A program made the position numbers and the translations under genes. From positions 1,178,001 to 1,242,000 of the forward strand of contig QUOL01000002.1 in assembly GCA_009761415.1 (NCBI GenBank): 64,000 bases of DNA. The letters run 5' to 3'. This document shows positions 50,636 through 61,594 of the stretch, one piece after another. The notes beneath the pieces are model-generated. The model searched no databases. It was given only the letters and a program-made list of their open reading frames with translations, and was not told the DNA's origin. This DNA comes from Sarcomyxa edulis (taxonomy: Eukaryota > Basidiomycota > Agaricomycetes > Agaricales > Mycenaceae). How positions within the stretch are numbered: position 1 is the first letter of the stretch; each line of letters opens with the position of its first letter.

Positions 50636-50818
50636 GACGAGGAAGGGCAACGACCCAGAGGCTGGAAGGGAAGGAGAAACACTGATATTGTCGGAGCTCG
50701 TATATCCAACTTTTTTGCAGTCACGTGACGACATTAGCACTCAAATTCGCTTGGAGAGCCTCAAGTTCAAACAAGCTGAGCTGAGGCAAGTCTTCGTGCA
50801 ATGGTATCTACAAATGTG

Positions 50819-51977
50819 CTACAACATTCCACTTCCTCGTCTTATGGGCTTGCCTTTTGTCTTTATCTTCTGAGCCTCTCCCACCAATTCAGCGATAAGT
50901 CCATTATACGTTTCCGAATCCTGTTGCAAGGCTTCCCGAGTCTGCAAAAGGTACGTCAACAATGCCGAAGTGCTTGCTGTCTGAGAGCGAATATCAGATA
51001 GTTGTTGCTCCAGCGTGGAAAGAGGCTGTATCGTCAAGTTGTCTGTATAGATCGCGTCTATCAGTGATCAATGAGCCGGACATCGCGCTACAAGACATAC
51101 CTGGGTCGATATCCAGCAACTCTGATATCTTGCCTTCATCGAGGGATGGTTTGGGTCCGAAGGGGGACTGTTTCTGTCGACCACTACCAGGCTGCGGTGT
51201 CCCAGAACGAGAATTATTTGTTGATGCAGGTGTACTGCCTGTCTGTGCAGGATGCCGAGGTCCTGGAGGCGCAGACATGGGCCGTGTACTTATGTGTAAT
51301 GGAGGTAATGGTTTCCCGTTGGCATGCGGAAGCACTTCATCGAGGTTAACAGGTATACCTAGTGCGATGAGATGTTGGCGCCGAATCCGAGAACGCGTCC
51401 AATTTGGCGGCTTCGTCGGCGGTGGAGATTGGAATAGCAGGTTGTATAGTTCGCGGCTATAGTCCTGAATATTAAATCCCTGGATATGCGTTCAGATTGG
51501 GAGACCACGACACCTTTCAGGTGTTGCCAATATCTGACTAACTCCCTCTACTTCACGAATTTCTTCATCCGTCGTGAATTGAGACATGTCTCGGTCTCCC
51601 CATACTGGCGCAAGGATAGCATTCACTTGGTCCTCGAGCTCTTGCCTCGAAGGCATCGGATCTAATATCAGTGGCTCCCAATCCGCATATGGAGACGAAG
51701 GCCCCGCTATTTGCATTTCCTCGAACCCAACGCCCTCCTCTCCGAAATCAGCTGGTGTTGCGAGATCCTCTGCCTCTCCGAAGTCTCCAAAATCACCAAA
51801 GTCGTCGTCTCCCCCTTCATCATGTGTTGTTTCTGCATCCGTCGGAGGTCCAAAGTCATCGAAGTCATCGAAAGAAACAGCCTGCGTAATGGGTGGGGGA
51901 GATGCAATTATGGGTTTGACAATGGTCGGTTCACTAGCAGCCCAAACCGAGGCACCAAATGCAAGGTCGTCGTCCAT
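50819..51977 (-). CDS. Aftiphilin/Laa2-like AP-1 accessory protein (tentative)
   Basis: Three-exon gene, about 340 residues. The N-terminus is acidic and Phe-rich with repeated DDF/FGDFG motifs (VSFDDFDDFGPP, DDDFGDFGDFGEAEDL), like the short peptides that bind clathrin-adaptor ear domains. The middle reads NLLFQSPPPTKPPNWTRSRI and LIALGIPVNLDEVLP, then a Pro/Ser-rich linker. The C-terminus is a predicted helix LSTLEQQLSDIRSQTASTSA, LLTYLLQTREALQQDSE ending GKPIRRGSGML. This layout fits fungal Laa2/aftiphilin-like proteins that help AP-1 at the trans-Golgi, but the match is by motif style only, so other trafficking or actin-patch proteins are possible. Splice junctions at LATPER/SRELY and DIDP/DNLTIQ keep frame. 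Confidence 0.55.
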
Positions 51978-52097
51978 GAAATTAAGATACTCCAGGAATT
52001 GAAGAACCTCGAGTCTGTAGCCTGGTTGCGAAGTAGTCAGTAGAGTTCTAGTGATCGCAAGGTGATCGGGGTCTGAGAAGTGGATTCTACCACTGGC
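51978..52097. promoter_or_regulatory. Shared divergent promoter, Laa2-like / RRN11-like
   Basis: About 120 bases between two divergent start codons, the shortest such spacer here. If the RRN11-like gene has an upstream exon the spacer would change. Confidence 0.4.
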
Positions 52098-53032
52098 ATG
52101 TTTTCAAACTCACACCGCGACGAGCTCGACTCTGATATCTTCATTTTCTCTTCACTTGACTCGAAGAAACCCCTCACAGCCCGAAAAGTACACATCAGAC
52201 GTCTATTTGACGTCCTCCAACTATGTTTTCAAAGGAACGATGCTCCCAGAGCTGCTCGCGCTTGGGCCATCCTGGCACGATGCAAAGAAATCCGGTGGAT
52301 GACCTTGTGGACCACAGCCATACATGTTCTTTCTATCCAATCGGACTCCGAGAGGAATGCGCATGTGCAGACGGTTGAATTATTGCGTGCACTGATGCTG
52401 CAGCGTCCGGAAGATGTGAGTGATCGATATGGCATTCCCCCTGGACGAGGATGCTCATACAATCGGAAAGCGTGAAGCTATATTCCAAGAACTCATACTC
52501 CATCTCATTGTTGCTGGGAACCATAGAGAAGCGCTGGATGAATTAGAATTGCATGTCTCTTTCCAGATATTCTCTACTTCAACGTGCTGAAGATTCGTGT
52601 ATAGGTATCTCCCTTCATATCCTTACCAGGACAATCCCGTTCTACATGTATATGCTGGACTGATATCATTGTACTTGTCCCAACCTTCTGGCGAGACATC
52701 TGATCGTAAGTGGTTCTTGAAAACCTAGTTGTAGTTGTATTTACCCCGGTCCCCAGCCTCCTTCGAACAAAATCTACTTCGTGAAGCTCAATCCCATTTC
52801 GAACGCGCAACGATGTTAGATCCTCATAACATTGTCGCACAAGGTTTTATCGAAAAGGTACGTAGGAGTCTTCTTCTGGATTCTTATGTCTAACTTTCAC
52901 TAGATTCCTGGCCTCGCCCGTCGTAGAAACGATGAATCCCAAGGAGAGCGTGACTCCGATGACGATAACGACATGGTCGTCGACGAAGGCAACAGTGACA
53001 CTTCTCAAAGCCGAAAACGAGCTCGAACGTAA
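52098..53032 (+). CDS. RRN11: RNA polymerase I core factor subunit, Rrn11-like
   Basis: Likely subunit of the Pol I core factor that recruits polymerase to the rDNA promoter. It starts MFSNSHRDELDSDIFIFSSL, then KPLTARKVHIRRLFDVLQLC, RNDAPRAARAWAILARC, TVELLRALMLQRPED and IFQELILHLIVAGNHREALD. TPR-like helices continue in ELYLPSYPYQDNPVLHVYAG and EAQSHFERATMLDPHNIVAQ, ending with an acidic/basic tail SQSRKRART. The HIRRLFDVL..C..RND..RAARAW pattern matches fungal Rrn11. One junction (52551-52604) reads best with a GC donor. The ORF opens with a GTG 18 bases earlier, so the first ATG (52098) was taken. Convergent with RIX1, with about 40 bases between the stops. Confidence 0.65.
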
Positions 53033-53070
53033 CGCAAGGAATCCCATTCGATCGACTATCTACCTGATGA

Positions 53071-55714
53071 TTATTCCGAATCTGAATCCATATCGATAGT
53101 AGGCATCTCAAAGTCCTCCTCATCATCAATCTGCATAGGCACTATGGGACGCTGGATCTCTGGAACGACTGCCTTCGCGACTATGGAAGGTTTATTCGAA
53201 GAAACTGGAGTGCTTGCGGAAGAGAGGGCTGCGATAGGGCGCGACGTCGGTGCTACGATTATTGTCGTTGCCGGTTGGACGATGCGTGCAGTATAGTTGG
53301 AAGAAGTAACAATTATTTCTTTCGCAGGCTGTGGCGACAATGAGATCCGTCGTGTTTCCGATTGTTCTTCGTCTGCTGTATCATCAGGCTTTTGACTCTC
53401 GCCTGGGACATGGAAACCTAGAGACTGTCGGATTTCTTTTTCCTCTTGGCTTTCCTCTGCTCGAAACAAGGACAGCGACTCGACATGAGGCAACGATCGA
53501 ACAAGTGGAGGAACTCGTGGGTGTAATAGCAAATCGAAATCGCGTGAATCCTGTAAGCAAGACGATTAGATGGAATTGGCAGCAAGACTTCAAATCACTC
53601 ACATGACCGTGGTCATTCCCGTCTGCGACAATAGAACCAATGACGAGACCAAGGCTTTTGCTCATTGCACTGGTCGTCCCAGAACCAAGCTCTGTGCATA
53701 ACAGTTGCACCTTGTGGAGCAAATGTCCGTGGAAGCTGAGATCTGATGACAACGACGCTGGCGACATTTGCGGGAGCACCAGCAACATGGCTAGAGCAAC
53801 GCGTGCGGAAATGGATTGGACGGCTGGCGTCAGGTTTGGGTTCTGAGGCAGGAGAATATGTACAACTGCAATGCAGACCGTGAATACGATATGATGGAAT
53901 CAGGAACAACAAGATGAACATACCATCTAACGCAGCCAAGATGACATTCCCGTCATCGCGTGTGGCGCAGATAACTTCTCGTGAAACTTTGAAGAGTTCG
54001 TCACCTTCGTATCCTCGTGCTCGTTTTTTGCCTTTTCTGTTGCTCTTGCTTGAGCCCATGGCCGTTCCTTCGACTTCGGATTGTGCAGCAAGTACGATGG
54101 ATAGAGACGGCAGGATTGCCTTGATCAATCGAGTAGGAACGAAGGGAGTGTGCAGTGAGTGGGCTTCCTTGAGTACTATTACCAGGCATTGAAGGAATGT
54201 AAGTCGCTGTGACCTAAATTGGGGCGTGTTGGTATCTCAAGGCAACAGGTCGAAGAGGCATACGCACGAGGTTAGTTTTTGTTCCAAATGGAAGGTAAGA
54301 TAGGAAAGCAGTCTCGTCAGATTGGGGGTCAAGTGATGGCGAGCACTGTCAGTAATTGTGTCAGTTTGTAGACCATTTTCATCTTATTTGGTCGATTGGA
54401 GCTCACCATTTCGCAAGACAAGTGAGTAGATCACAGCCTAACACCCATATTGCTGGGATGACTGACAACTCCATCGCACGTACAGCAGGTTCGGAGTGAG
54501 TTTCCGACTAGAAGAGTATATTCTCAACGAGAATTGCTAGGTAGTAATATGAGTGATTGGCTTACTGTTTCGTCCGACGTACAGCTCAGAAGGGCTCCAA
54601 CAAAGCTCGTCAGAGCCCCCAATGGCATTTGCACAGATCGATAAGTTGTGGCGCTAGTGAGTCAATGGACTAAGCATAATTTCTGGTAGAGTATATCAAG
54701 ACATATACCTGAGGAGATCACAGAGAATGATAACAGAGCATCGTAAACGGTCGACGTTGAGTGGAACGTTGATAAGTGGATCATTGGCAGCTGCTGGTGG
54801 AGGAAGGTTATTTCCTGCGTAACGTGTGTCAGGGAATATGTTCAGACTGATCGCGGATAGAAAAATACCTTGCTGAGGAGATGTGGAACGGATCGACAGG
54901 AATGCGGTCCATCCAAAGGCTAATGTCTCATCGACTGATTTTTTCCAGAGGTTCGCAGCCCCAACTTTTCCACCAGTCAAGTGTAACACAGTGTACAACT
55001 GCGAAGCTGCTTTAAGTAATGGAGCACTGGTAGATGCAGGCGCGGTGCCGTTGAGGAACCGCAAAGAGAGGGCTGATAAAGCAGTATGCGATACTCGATG
55101 CAGAGTGGGATAATGTGGAATGAGGCGCGTTAGAGTTTTTAAGACCAAGATCTGTGTACCAGAATTAAAAAGTACCATCTCAGATCGAAGTCGGAATACG
55201 CACTTTGAATTCTTGTTCAGGACGTGAATCGGCTAAATTGACGAGTGCAGCGGTGAACTTTGGGACATTAGGTGTTGCAACCTGCCGTTGAAATTCCGGC
55301 ACATCGGTAGCAGCAGTGAAAATGCAGCGTAATAATCGTATTGCGGCTTTGAGAGTAGGCAATGGCTCGGGTTTCTTCAAAATGAATACATTAGCTGAAT
55401 AATAAGAATGAAAAGATGAACATACTGACTGAAAGAGTTGGCAAAGCTACAGCCAACCAGCTCTGTGCGCACTCAATCATGATGGATCTCGAATGGAGAG
55501 AGGTTTTGTATGCAAGACATAGTCCAGCCCATCGGCTACCTGGATCCTTGGAATAAAGGAGAGAGTTTATACGGGCTGTCCATTTTGGGAGGTGCGAGGA
55601 CGGCAAGAAGTATTCAGGAGAGAGTGTTGAAAGGACATATGGGAGATGCAGGACAGCATATGCATCTGATGCGAGCTGTAATTGCAGCAAAGCCTGCAAA
55701 GGATGAGTAGACAT
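53071..55714 (-). CDS. RIX1: Pre-rRNA processing protein Rix1 (Ipi2/PELP1 family)
   Basis: Nucleolar/nucleoplasmic protein of the Rix1 complex that matures pre-60S particles and ITS2. The start at 55714 opens MSTHPLQALLQLQLASDAYA. The conserved N-terminal helical repeats follow: HLPKWTARINSLLYSKDPGS, RWAGLCLAYKTSLHSRSIMI, ECAQSWLAVALPTL, KAAIRLLRCIFTAATDVPEF, RQVATPNVPKFTAALVNLAD and ILVLKTLTRLIPHYPTLHRV. RWAGL.L and the P..K....L.LL...F..A...PEF.R pattern are Rix1 hallmarks. Later exons are helical (DRLRCSVIILCDLLR), and the C-terminus is a disordered region with acidic patches ending PTIDMDSDSE. About eight introns. Divergent from SEC10 and convergent with the RRN11-like gene. Confidence 0.8.
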
Positions 55715-55852
55715 TCGAGAGAGTCCAAGTCGAGGAAACGATAAATTTCAAGTTTTTTGATCGGCAACCTAAATCGGGACGTCGACGCGACTCGGTTCCT
55801 CGAGCGGGGTAGAATCTGTGCCCGTTGCAACCACGACTTCAAGTCGAAATTC
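55715..55852. promoter_or_regulatory. Shared divergent promoter, RIX1 / SEC10
   Basis: About 138 bases between the start codons of two essential-type genes read in opposite directions. No specific factor site identified. Confidence 0.45.
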
Positions 55853-58800
55853 ATGCCTAATCGTACACCTCTTCTCTCTCTTGAACCTAGCGTCGACGAG
55901 CATCTGCAGCTTAGTGCATTTGAGGTTCCGCAATATCTGCTGTTGTCGTATGAGCAGCCACTGAATCCAACTTTGTAGGGCAAATTCGATGTCACAGACT
56001 TTGTAGGATCGGTTTCTGAGAAACTTATCGCTCAATCGAAAGCAGATTCTGGCCGTACGTTACCCTCACTTTCAAAATTTGACGCGTCTCGAACATCTCT
56101 ACAGCATTCGATCCGAAACCTTTCATACGAACGTTCGAGACTGCAGTGGACAGACTCATTGTGGTGCGGAAGGATGTCCAGGTCAAGACAGAACAGATGG
56201 AGAAGAGCGTTCGAGTCGCAGAACGGGAATATTCAAAGAAAATGGCTGAACTAAATCGTGGCTTCGATGTCAGTCTGTCTCTTGATCTTTCGTTCCAACT
56301 CATTGACGTCAGTGTAGAATGTCGGAAACTCTTTTTCTGGTATGGAGAGTAGGATGAACGAGGTTGGAAGTACAGCCATCCGAATAGGTAAGACCACTCT
56401 AGTCTGAAGCTTGAGGAGACTCTTGCTGAGGCTCTACAGGCGAGCAGCTGGAAAGTGTCCACATTGAACGTCAGAGAGCTCAAGCAGCATACGATTTGAT
56501 CGACTTCTATAACCAATTCTCTCGAGATGACACTTCACGACTAGATGCTCTGAAGAAAGAGGGCCGCACAGGCCGACGACAAGTTGCTGTACTCCTACGA
56601 CGGCTGAATACCGTGGCGAAAGAGGTAGATCTTCCGACAGCAGACAAGGTAGGTGATGTTTCGAATGACGTCGCGGCGTTGTTAACAACTTACAGACTCG
56701 AGAAAACATCGAGAAATACTGCGAGAAATTTGAAAAGGAGATGCTGTATCTGTTCGATAGATGCTATCGACGGGGTGACCCTAAGATGATGCATGTAGGT
56801 CTCGTTATCATTAGTGTTTCCTGACGCTCATCGCTTTCGACACAAAGCACTGCGCACAAACTTTGCTGGAGTTCAACGGTGGGACTTCCTGCATCCAAGT
56901 CTATGTGAATCAGCACGACTTCTTTATCAATAGAGTCCGCGAAAAGACTCATGCCGACGATACATCTTTGTCAGTCTTCAATTCTCTCTCTCATATAACA
57001 CGCTTCTCTTGGTCTAAGCAATATACTGATGTTCTCATGTTAACAGGTGGAATACTTTACCAGATCCGGACGCCCCTACGCCTCGAAGTGAATCTGGTCT
57101 GACTGATTTATTTGTTGAGATCCGCTCGACAGTCGACCAAGAGGTTCAGATCGTCAAAGCCGTATTTCCGAATCCTCCGGTTGTAATGCAAGTTTTCTTG
57201 CAGAGAGTCTTTGCCCAATCTGTGAGTCAACTTCTAATTGACCGATTACTCTGAGACTAATGCGACGCAATGTTTGTAGATTCAGCAGTATATGGAACAA
57301 TTGCTGAACAGAGGCGCCGCCATGTCTGATCTAGCCTATCTTCGAGTCTTACAGCTTGTCCATATTCAAGCATCTACGCTTGTAGAGGACTTGAAAACCT
57401 ATGAATTGCCGTCAGTCTCTCCCCGGACGCCTTTCGAATCTACAGATTTTCGTCGCTCCATCACTGGATCTGGGCCTACGCTGTCAAACACTTCATCGGC
57501 AGTCTCTGCAATGCTTGAGACTGCTATGGAAGAACTGTTTGTGCCATATACAGAAGGCCAACGATACTTGGAGAGGGAAAGTAGGAGTCTCGGGGCATTA
57601 TATTCAAGTTTGTTGGCTAATTTCACGCGATATCATGTATGGACCGGTCTTTGATCTGACATGTGGCGCTCACTGATATATCTCGACTGCACACAGGAGA
57701 AAACACACAAAGGGAAATCATCCATGTTCGACCGCATGGTCAACCAACTCAGTGCTGCGGCTGCTACAACGTCGACCGGCGGGGCATCAACGACTTCGGC
57801 GCAGGCTGCTGCGGCCCTCATGAGATTCGGTGGGATAAACACTGATCGAGCCCAAGACAAGTCCGGGGAGGAGCCAGTGAATGAAGAGGATGGGAAATTG
57901 AATGTTACAACGGCGGAAAAAATGCTCAAGTGGCATGCGGAGGCTATTGGCCGTTGCGTCGAACTCAGTTCATCCAATGACGTGTATGTCTTCAGGTTCG
58001 AGAAGCCTCCACGGCACCACTCACATTCCATACCAGCGTCAAAAACACCTTTGCGTTACTCCGTGTACTTGCAGAAGCTATCGGCAATGCGTATGTTGGG
58101 GCTGCTATCGAAACGTAAGTCATTGCGTAGAAACTCGAGGCATTACTACTTCTGATCAACATCCAGAGCTCAAGTTCGTCTGGAGGCCGCTGACACGAAG
58201 TCCGAGCCTAATGTGCAGGAAATGTTGCCCATTCTGCGATCGGTTGACCTCATCTGCCATCTCTGGCAACAGTACGTGAATACTGCTCTCCTCCCTCTGG
58301 CCACATCTTCCGTCACCATCCGACGCGAAATGGTTATCTTCAATAACCAGGCGGTGAGTCGGCTAGAGGGAGGTGCTAATCATCTCTTACAGCGCATCAC
58401 AGATGGTAGGCGTCTGTGTTTTCTTTTCACCTGAGTATCCTTTGACGTCATGCACAGCCGTGGTCTCATGGCTATCTGGTCTACTTACAAAGCAAAAACG
58501 AAATGACTTCAAGCCTCGTAACGACGATCTATCGTTTGCGCGAGTCAACACTGAACCATGCGTGTCCTGCTGTGAAATGCTAGAGAAAGTCCGCGATGCG
58601 GCCAAACAGAGTTTGAGCGGAAAGAACTTGGAAGTGTTCTTGACAGAAGTAGGGGTGGCTTTCCATAGGTATGCGGCATCTTTGTTTTTTTTCCATATAT
58701 TGTACAATCCTGAGATTTGTACCATAGTCTTCTACTAGAACACCTGCGGAAATTCCCCGTTAGCGCTACGGGAGGGTTGATGCTTGCAAAGTACTGCAGC

Positions 58801-59254
58801 TATATTCATCTTATCTCGACCTCAATTTGATAACTTTGAATTGAATAGGGACCTCAAGTCGTATCAAGATACCATCACCAGTTTTGGTATACCAGTTCTA
58901 CACGAACGATTCGAGTTCATTCGTCAATTGGGTCAAGTATTCCTTGTCCGTCCGGAGATCCTCAAGTCGTATATCACGGAAAATTACTTGGGAAGGATTG
59001 ACTCGACGCTTCTCAAGCCTTACCTAGCCCTCCGCAGCGACTGGGGTCAATTCGAGAAGGGATTTGACGAAGAGGCGGAAGGAATACCGGAAGGTGCTGA
59101 TGGGAGGGGCTTGAGGGATCGCTTCGGGAGGTTGAGCGTTATGATGAAAGAGTTGGAGGGGATCAAACGCGAAGGTATCACGATGGCTATGCCAACTATT
59201 CCTAGTGCCTTCGCAGGGAGTTTTTCGATATCTACTCGGCCTTTCGGAGGCTAA
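55853..59254 (+). CDS. SEC10: Exocyst subunit Sec10, with an in-frame TAG at codon 42
   Basis: Subunit of the eight-part exocyst that tethers secretory vesicles at growth sites. It starts MPNRTPLLSLEPSVDEHLQL, then FEVPQYLLLSYEQPLNPTL. TAG at 55976-55978 follows, where relatives have Gln, and the frame resumes at once with GKFDVTDFVGSVSEKLIAQS. The rest is complete: PFDPKPFIRTFETAVDRLIV, EYSKKMAELNRGF, NSFSGMESRMNEVGSTAIRI, DALKKEGRTGRRQVAVLLRR, TRENIEKYCEKFEKEM, DPKMMHHCAQTLLEFNGG, VFPNPPVVMQVFLQRVFAQS and a helical C-terminal half ending SFSISTRPFGG. Apart from the stop, every junction keeps frame. It may be a true null or suppressed allele, a sequencing error, or use of a start I cannot see. 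Confidence 0.85.
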
Positions 59255-59323
59255 GGAGCAGACTTTTGTTTATCATCTCAGATTCTTCTCCGTGTATGAC
59301 TAGCTAGGTTATTCCCCCGATAT

Positions 59324-60540
59324 TTATTCCCCTTTGAAAACAGGAGCTCTCTTTTGCTTGAAGGCTTCCAGTGCTTCTACACGGTCAAGAGATTTGAGGA
59401 GGGGCTCGTAGGAAGCTCTCTCGAAATCGAGACCTGACAAACCTGGTAGGATCCAATCAGAATGATTAGATAGTGTGCCAGACGTACCCATTTCTAGGCC
59501 CAAGTCTTCAGATCGCGAGATCGCTTGCTTTGCGGCTCGAAGCGCTAGGGGAGCTACAATTACGGAAGAAGTAACCATTAATACGCAACGAAAACCTCAA
59601 CATATTTTTTCACCGTTCAAAGATATCACTCTCGCCAACTGAAGGGCACGCTCGAAGGCCGTGGAGTCTTCCTCAGATACGTAGTCAACGAGACCTTTTG
59701 TATGCGACGTCGGCTCTGTGAGGTTCGAAGATCATCGAGAAATTGATATCATACCCCAATTATGCGCCTCGTTGGCAGTCAGCATTCGGCCGGTGAATAT
59801 CAGGTCTTTCGTCTTTGATAAACCCAGTAGACGAGTAGTTCTCTGCGTACCCCCTGCACCCGGAATGATACCAAGCTTGACTTCCGGAAGACCGATCTTC
59901 GTCACCTCACGACCTTTCAGGTAACAGATTAGCGATGAATTGGGGCATCTGACATGACGATGTTTAACCTGCAACGCGCAAATCGCATGCTAGACTTAAT
60001 TCGAGGCCTCCTCCTAAGGCGGGTCCGTCAATAGCAGCTATGGTAGGCATAGGTAGCGCTTCCAGGGCTCGTAATGCTTCACGAAGATCACGAAGAAACC
60101 TGTCGACTTGAGTTTGTGACATAGTGCGCCGTTCCGAGAGATCAGCGCCCGCACAGAACGACCCAGGGGTGGTGGATCGAAGAATCAACACCCGAACACT
60201 GCAATTGAGGTAGGGACATCAGGATAAGCACTTCTTATGATAGCAGGAGTTCGGTACCTCTTGTCAAACTGGACACCATCTAAACAAGCTTGGAATTCCT
60301 TGATAGACTGGCGTCGAGAGGGCAATGTCAAAAGGAAAACAGAATGGAACCCACCTTCAAAAGTGTTGTAGAGATAGCATTCTTAGTTTGAGGCCTGTTC
60401 AGCGAGAGACAAGAGATTCCCGGATGGGATGTAAGAGGTTCGAGAAACGCCTGGGGCGGAACAGTAGAAAGATGTCTGCAAGAGAAAATGATATTCCGGC
60501 GAGCACACCCATATCGCAAAGTCCCAAGTACAGATGTCAT
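59324..60540 (-). CDS. Mitochondrial enoyl-CoA hydratase, methylglutaconyl-CoA hydratase-like
   Basis: Crotonase-fold enzyme adding water to an enoyl-CoA; the closest layout is AUH-type methylglutaconyl-CoA hydratase of leucine breakdown. The N-terminus [20 protein letters not shown] is presequence-like, then [90 protein letters not shown] and [27 protein letters not shown] and [10 protein letters not shown] form the oxyanion hole. The catalytic Glu positions ([26 protein letters not shown]) are present. The C-terminus reads [18 protein letters not shown] and [16 protein letters not shown]. Start is the ATG at 60540; an upstream TTG is ignored. It could instead serve fatty-acid beta-oxidation. 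Confidence 0.87.
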
Positions 60541-61594
60541 AGTCAAGAAGAAGAATCCTAGAAATAGAAGAACGTTTCAGCGGAGGGGGAAAGGCACACT
60601 TTAACTTGAGTCGCTGACCGAGTCTGAACTACTCGTCACGGTGTGACCGTGACCAGCCCGTTGAAATATGCACAAGAAATTACACGTTCTCAAAGTATTC
60701 GGTGAGGTTGACCGCACCTGTGAAGTCGGGCTGTAGTAGAAAGCTGAGCGCAGAAGTACGAGGACGTCTTATTATTTATTTTCTTTGTCGTTGTGTAATT
60801 TCATAAGTTTACAATATTTGTGTCGGCCTAGAAGCAACCGCGCTGATAGGTTCAAGAAATCTAGAGAAATTTGAACGTAGGAATATCGACCTCAGATCTC
60901 AGATCTTATAGATAGTGACGAAGACCGAGTGACTTTCGACGAATTACCACTGCAAGGACTACCATCAACCCGAAGCAAAAGTTTCTCGGATTAACATCGA
61001 TCTCTGATTTCAAATGTCGCAAGAAGAGCTTACAGATTGACCAGAGCACTCTTGAGGGGTGAAGTGCGGTGGTAGATGCAACCCTCGCATGAATATGAAA
61101 TGCGCACTTATGCCACCGACGTTAACCACTTGTTAATCACAATCAATGCCTGAACATGCTAGGCACGTAATCCGAGTACGAACGAGCCCTTGTACACCGC
61201 AGCCCCAAAATATGTCAGGGATGAGAGAACGGCCAGACTAAACGATAGTGGAACTCGAGGTGACACCACTTAGATGAGTCCAGAAATCCCGGTGATTAAG
61301 AATTGGTATCACATCTATTCGTCAGTGCGATATAAAATAATCAAAATAAATATAACTCAGAGATATAGTCTCGCTTCAATTAAATAAGTTCGAACGGCAC
61401 GACAGATCACTACGAGGGAGTAGGAGCAGCCTCAAGTTGCGCCACACTCCGCATGTATAGCCTTGAATACATATAAATGTGGAAAAATCTGTTTCAATCC
61501 TCCGAGTTCAGTTTAGCCATTCGTTGTCTGTATAGATAAGTGACGAGGGCATACCAGATACGCATCTCCTCGCATGATCTGAATGTCAGCGACC
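60541..61594. other. Intergenic region upstream of the hydratase
   Basis: About 1 kb, AT-richer than the neighbours at 60765-60830 and 61320-61400. It carries copy 2 of the 37-bp motif (60731-60767). No open frame with homology. Confidence 0.45.
60731..60767 (+). repeat. Copy 2 of the 37-bp dispersed motif
   Basis: Matches 24844-24880 at about 33 of 37 positions, same strand. It lies about 190 bases upstream of the hydratase start. The flanking sequences do not align clearly, though both neighbourhoods contain GTGACCGTG. Confidence 0.6.
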
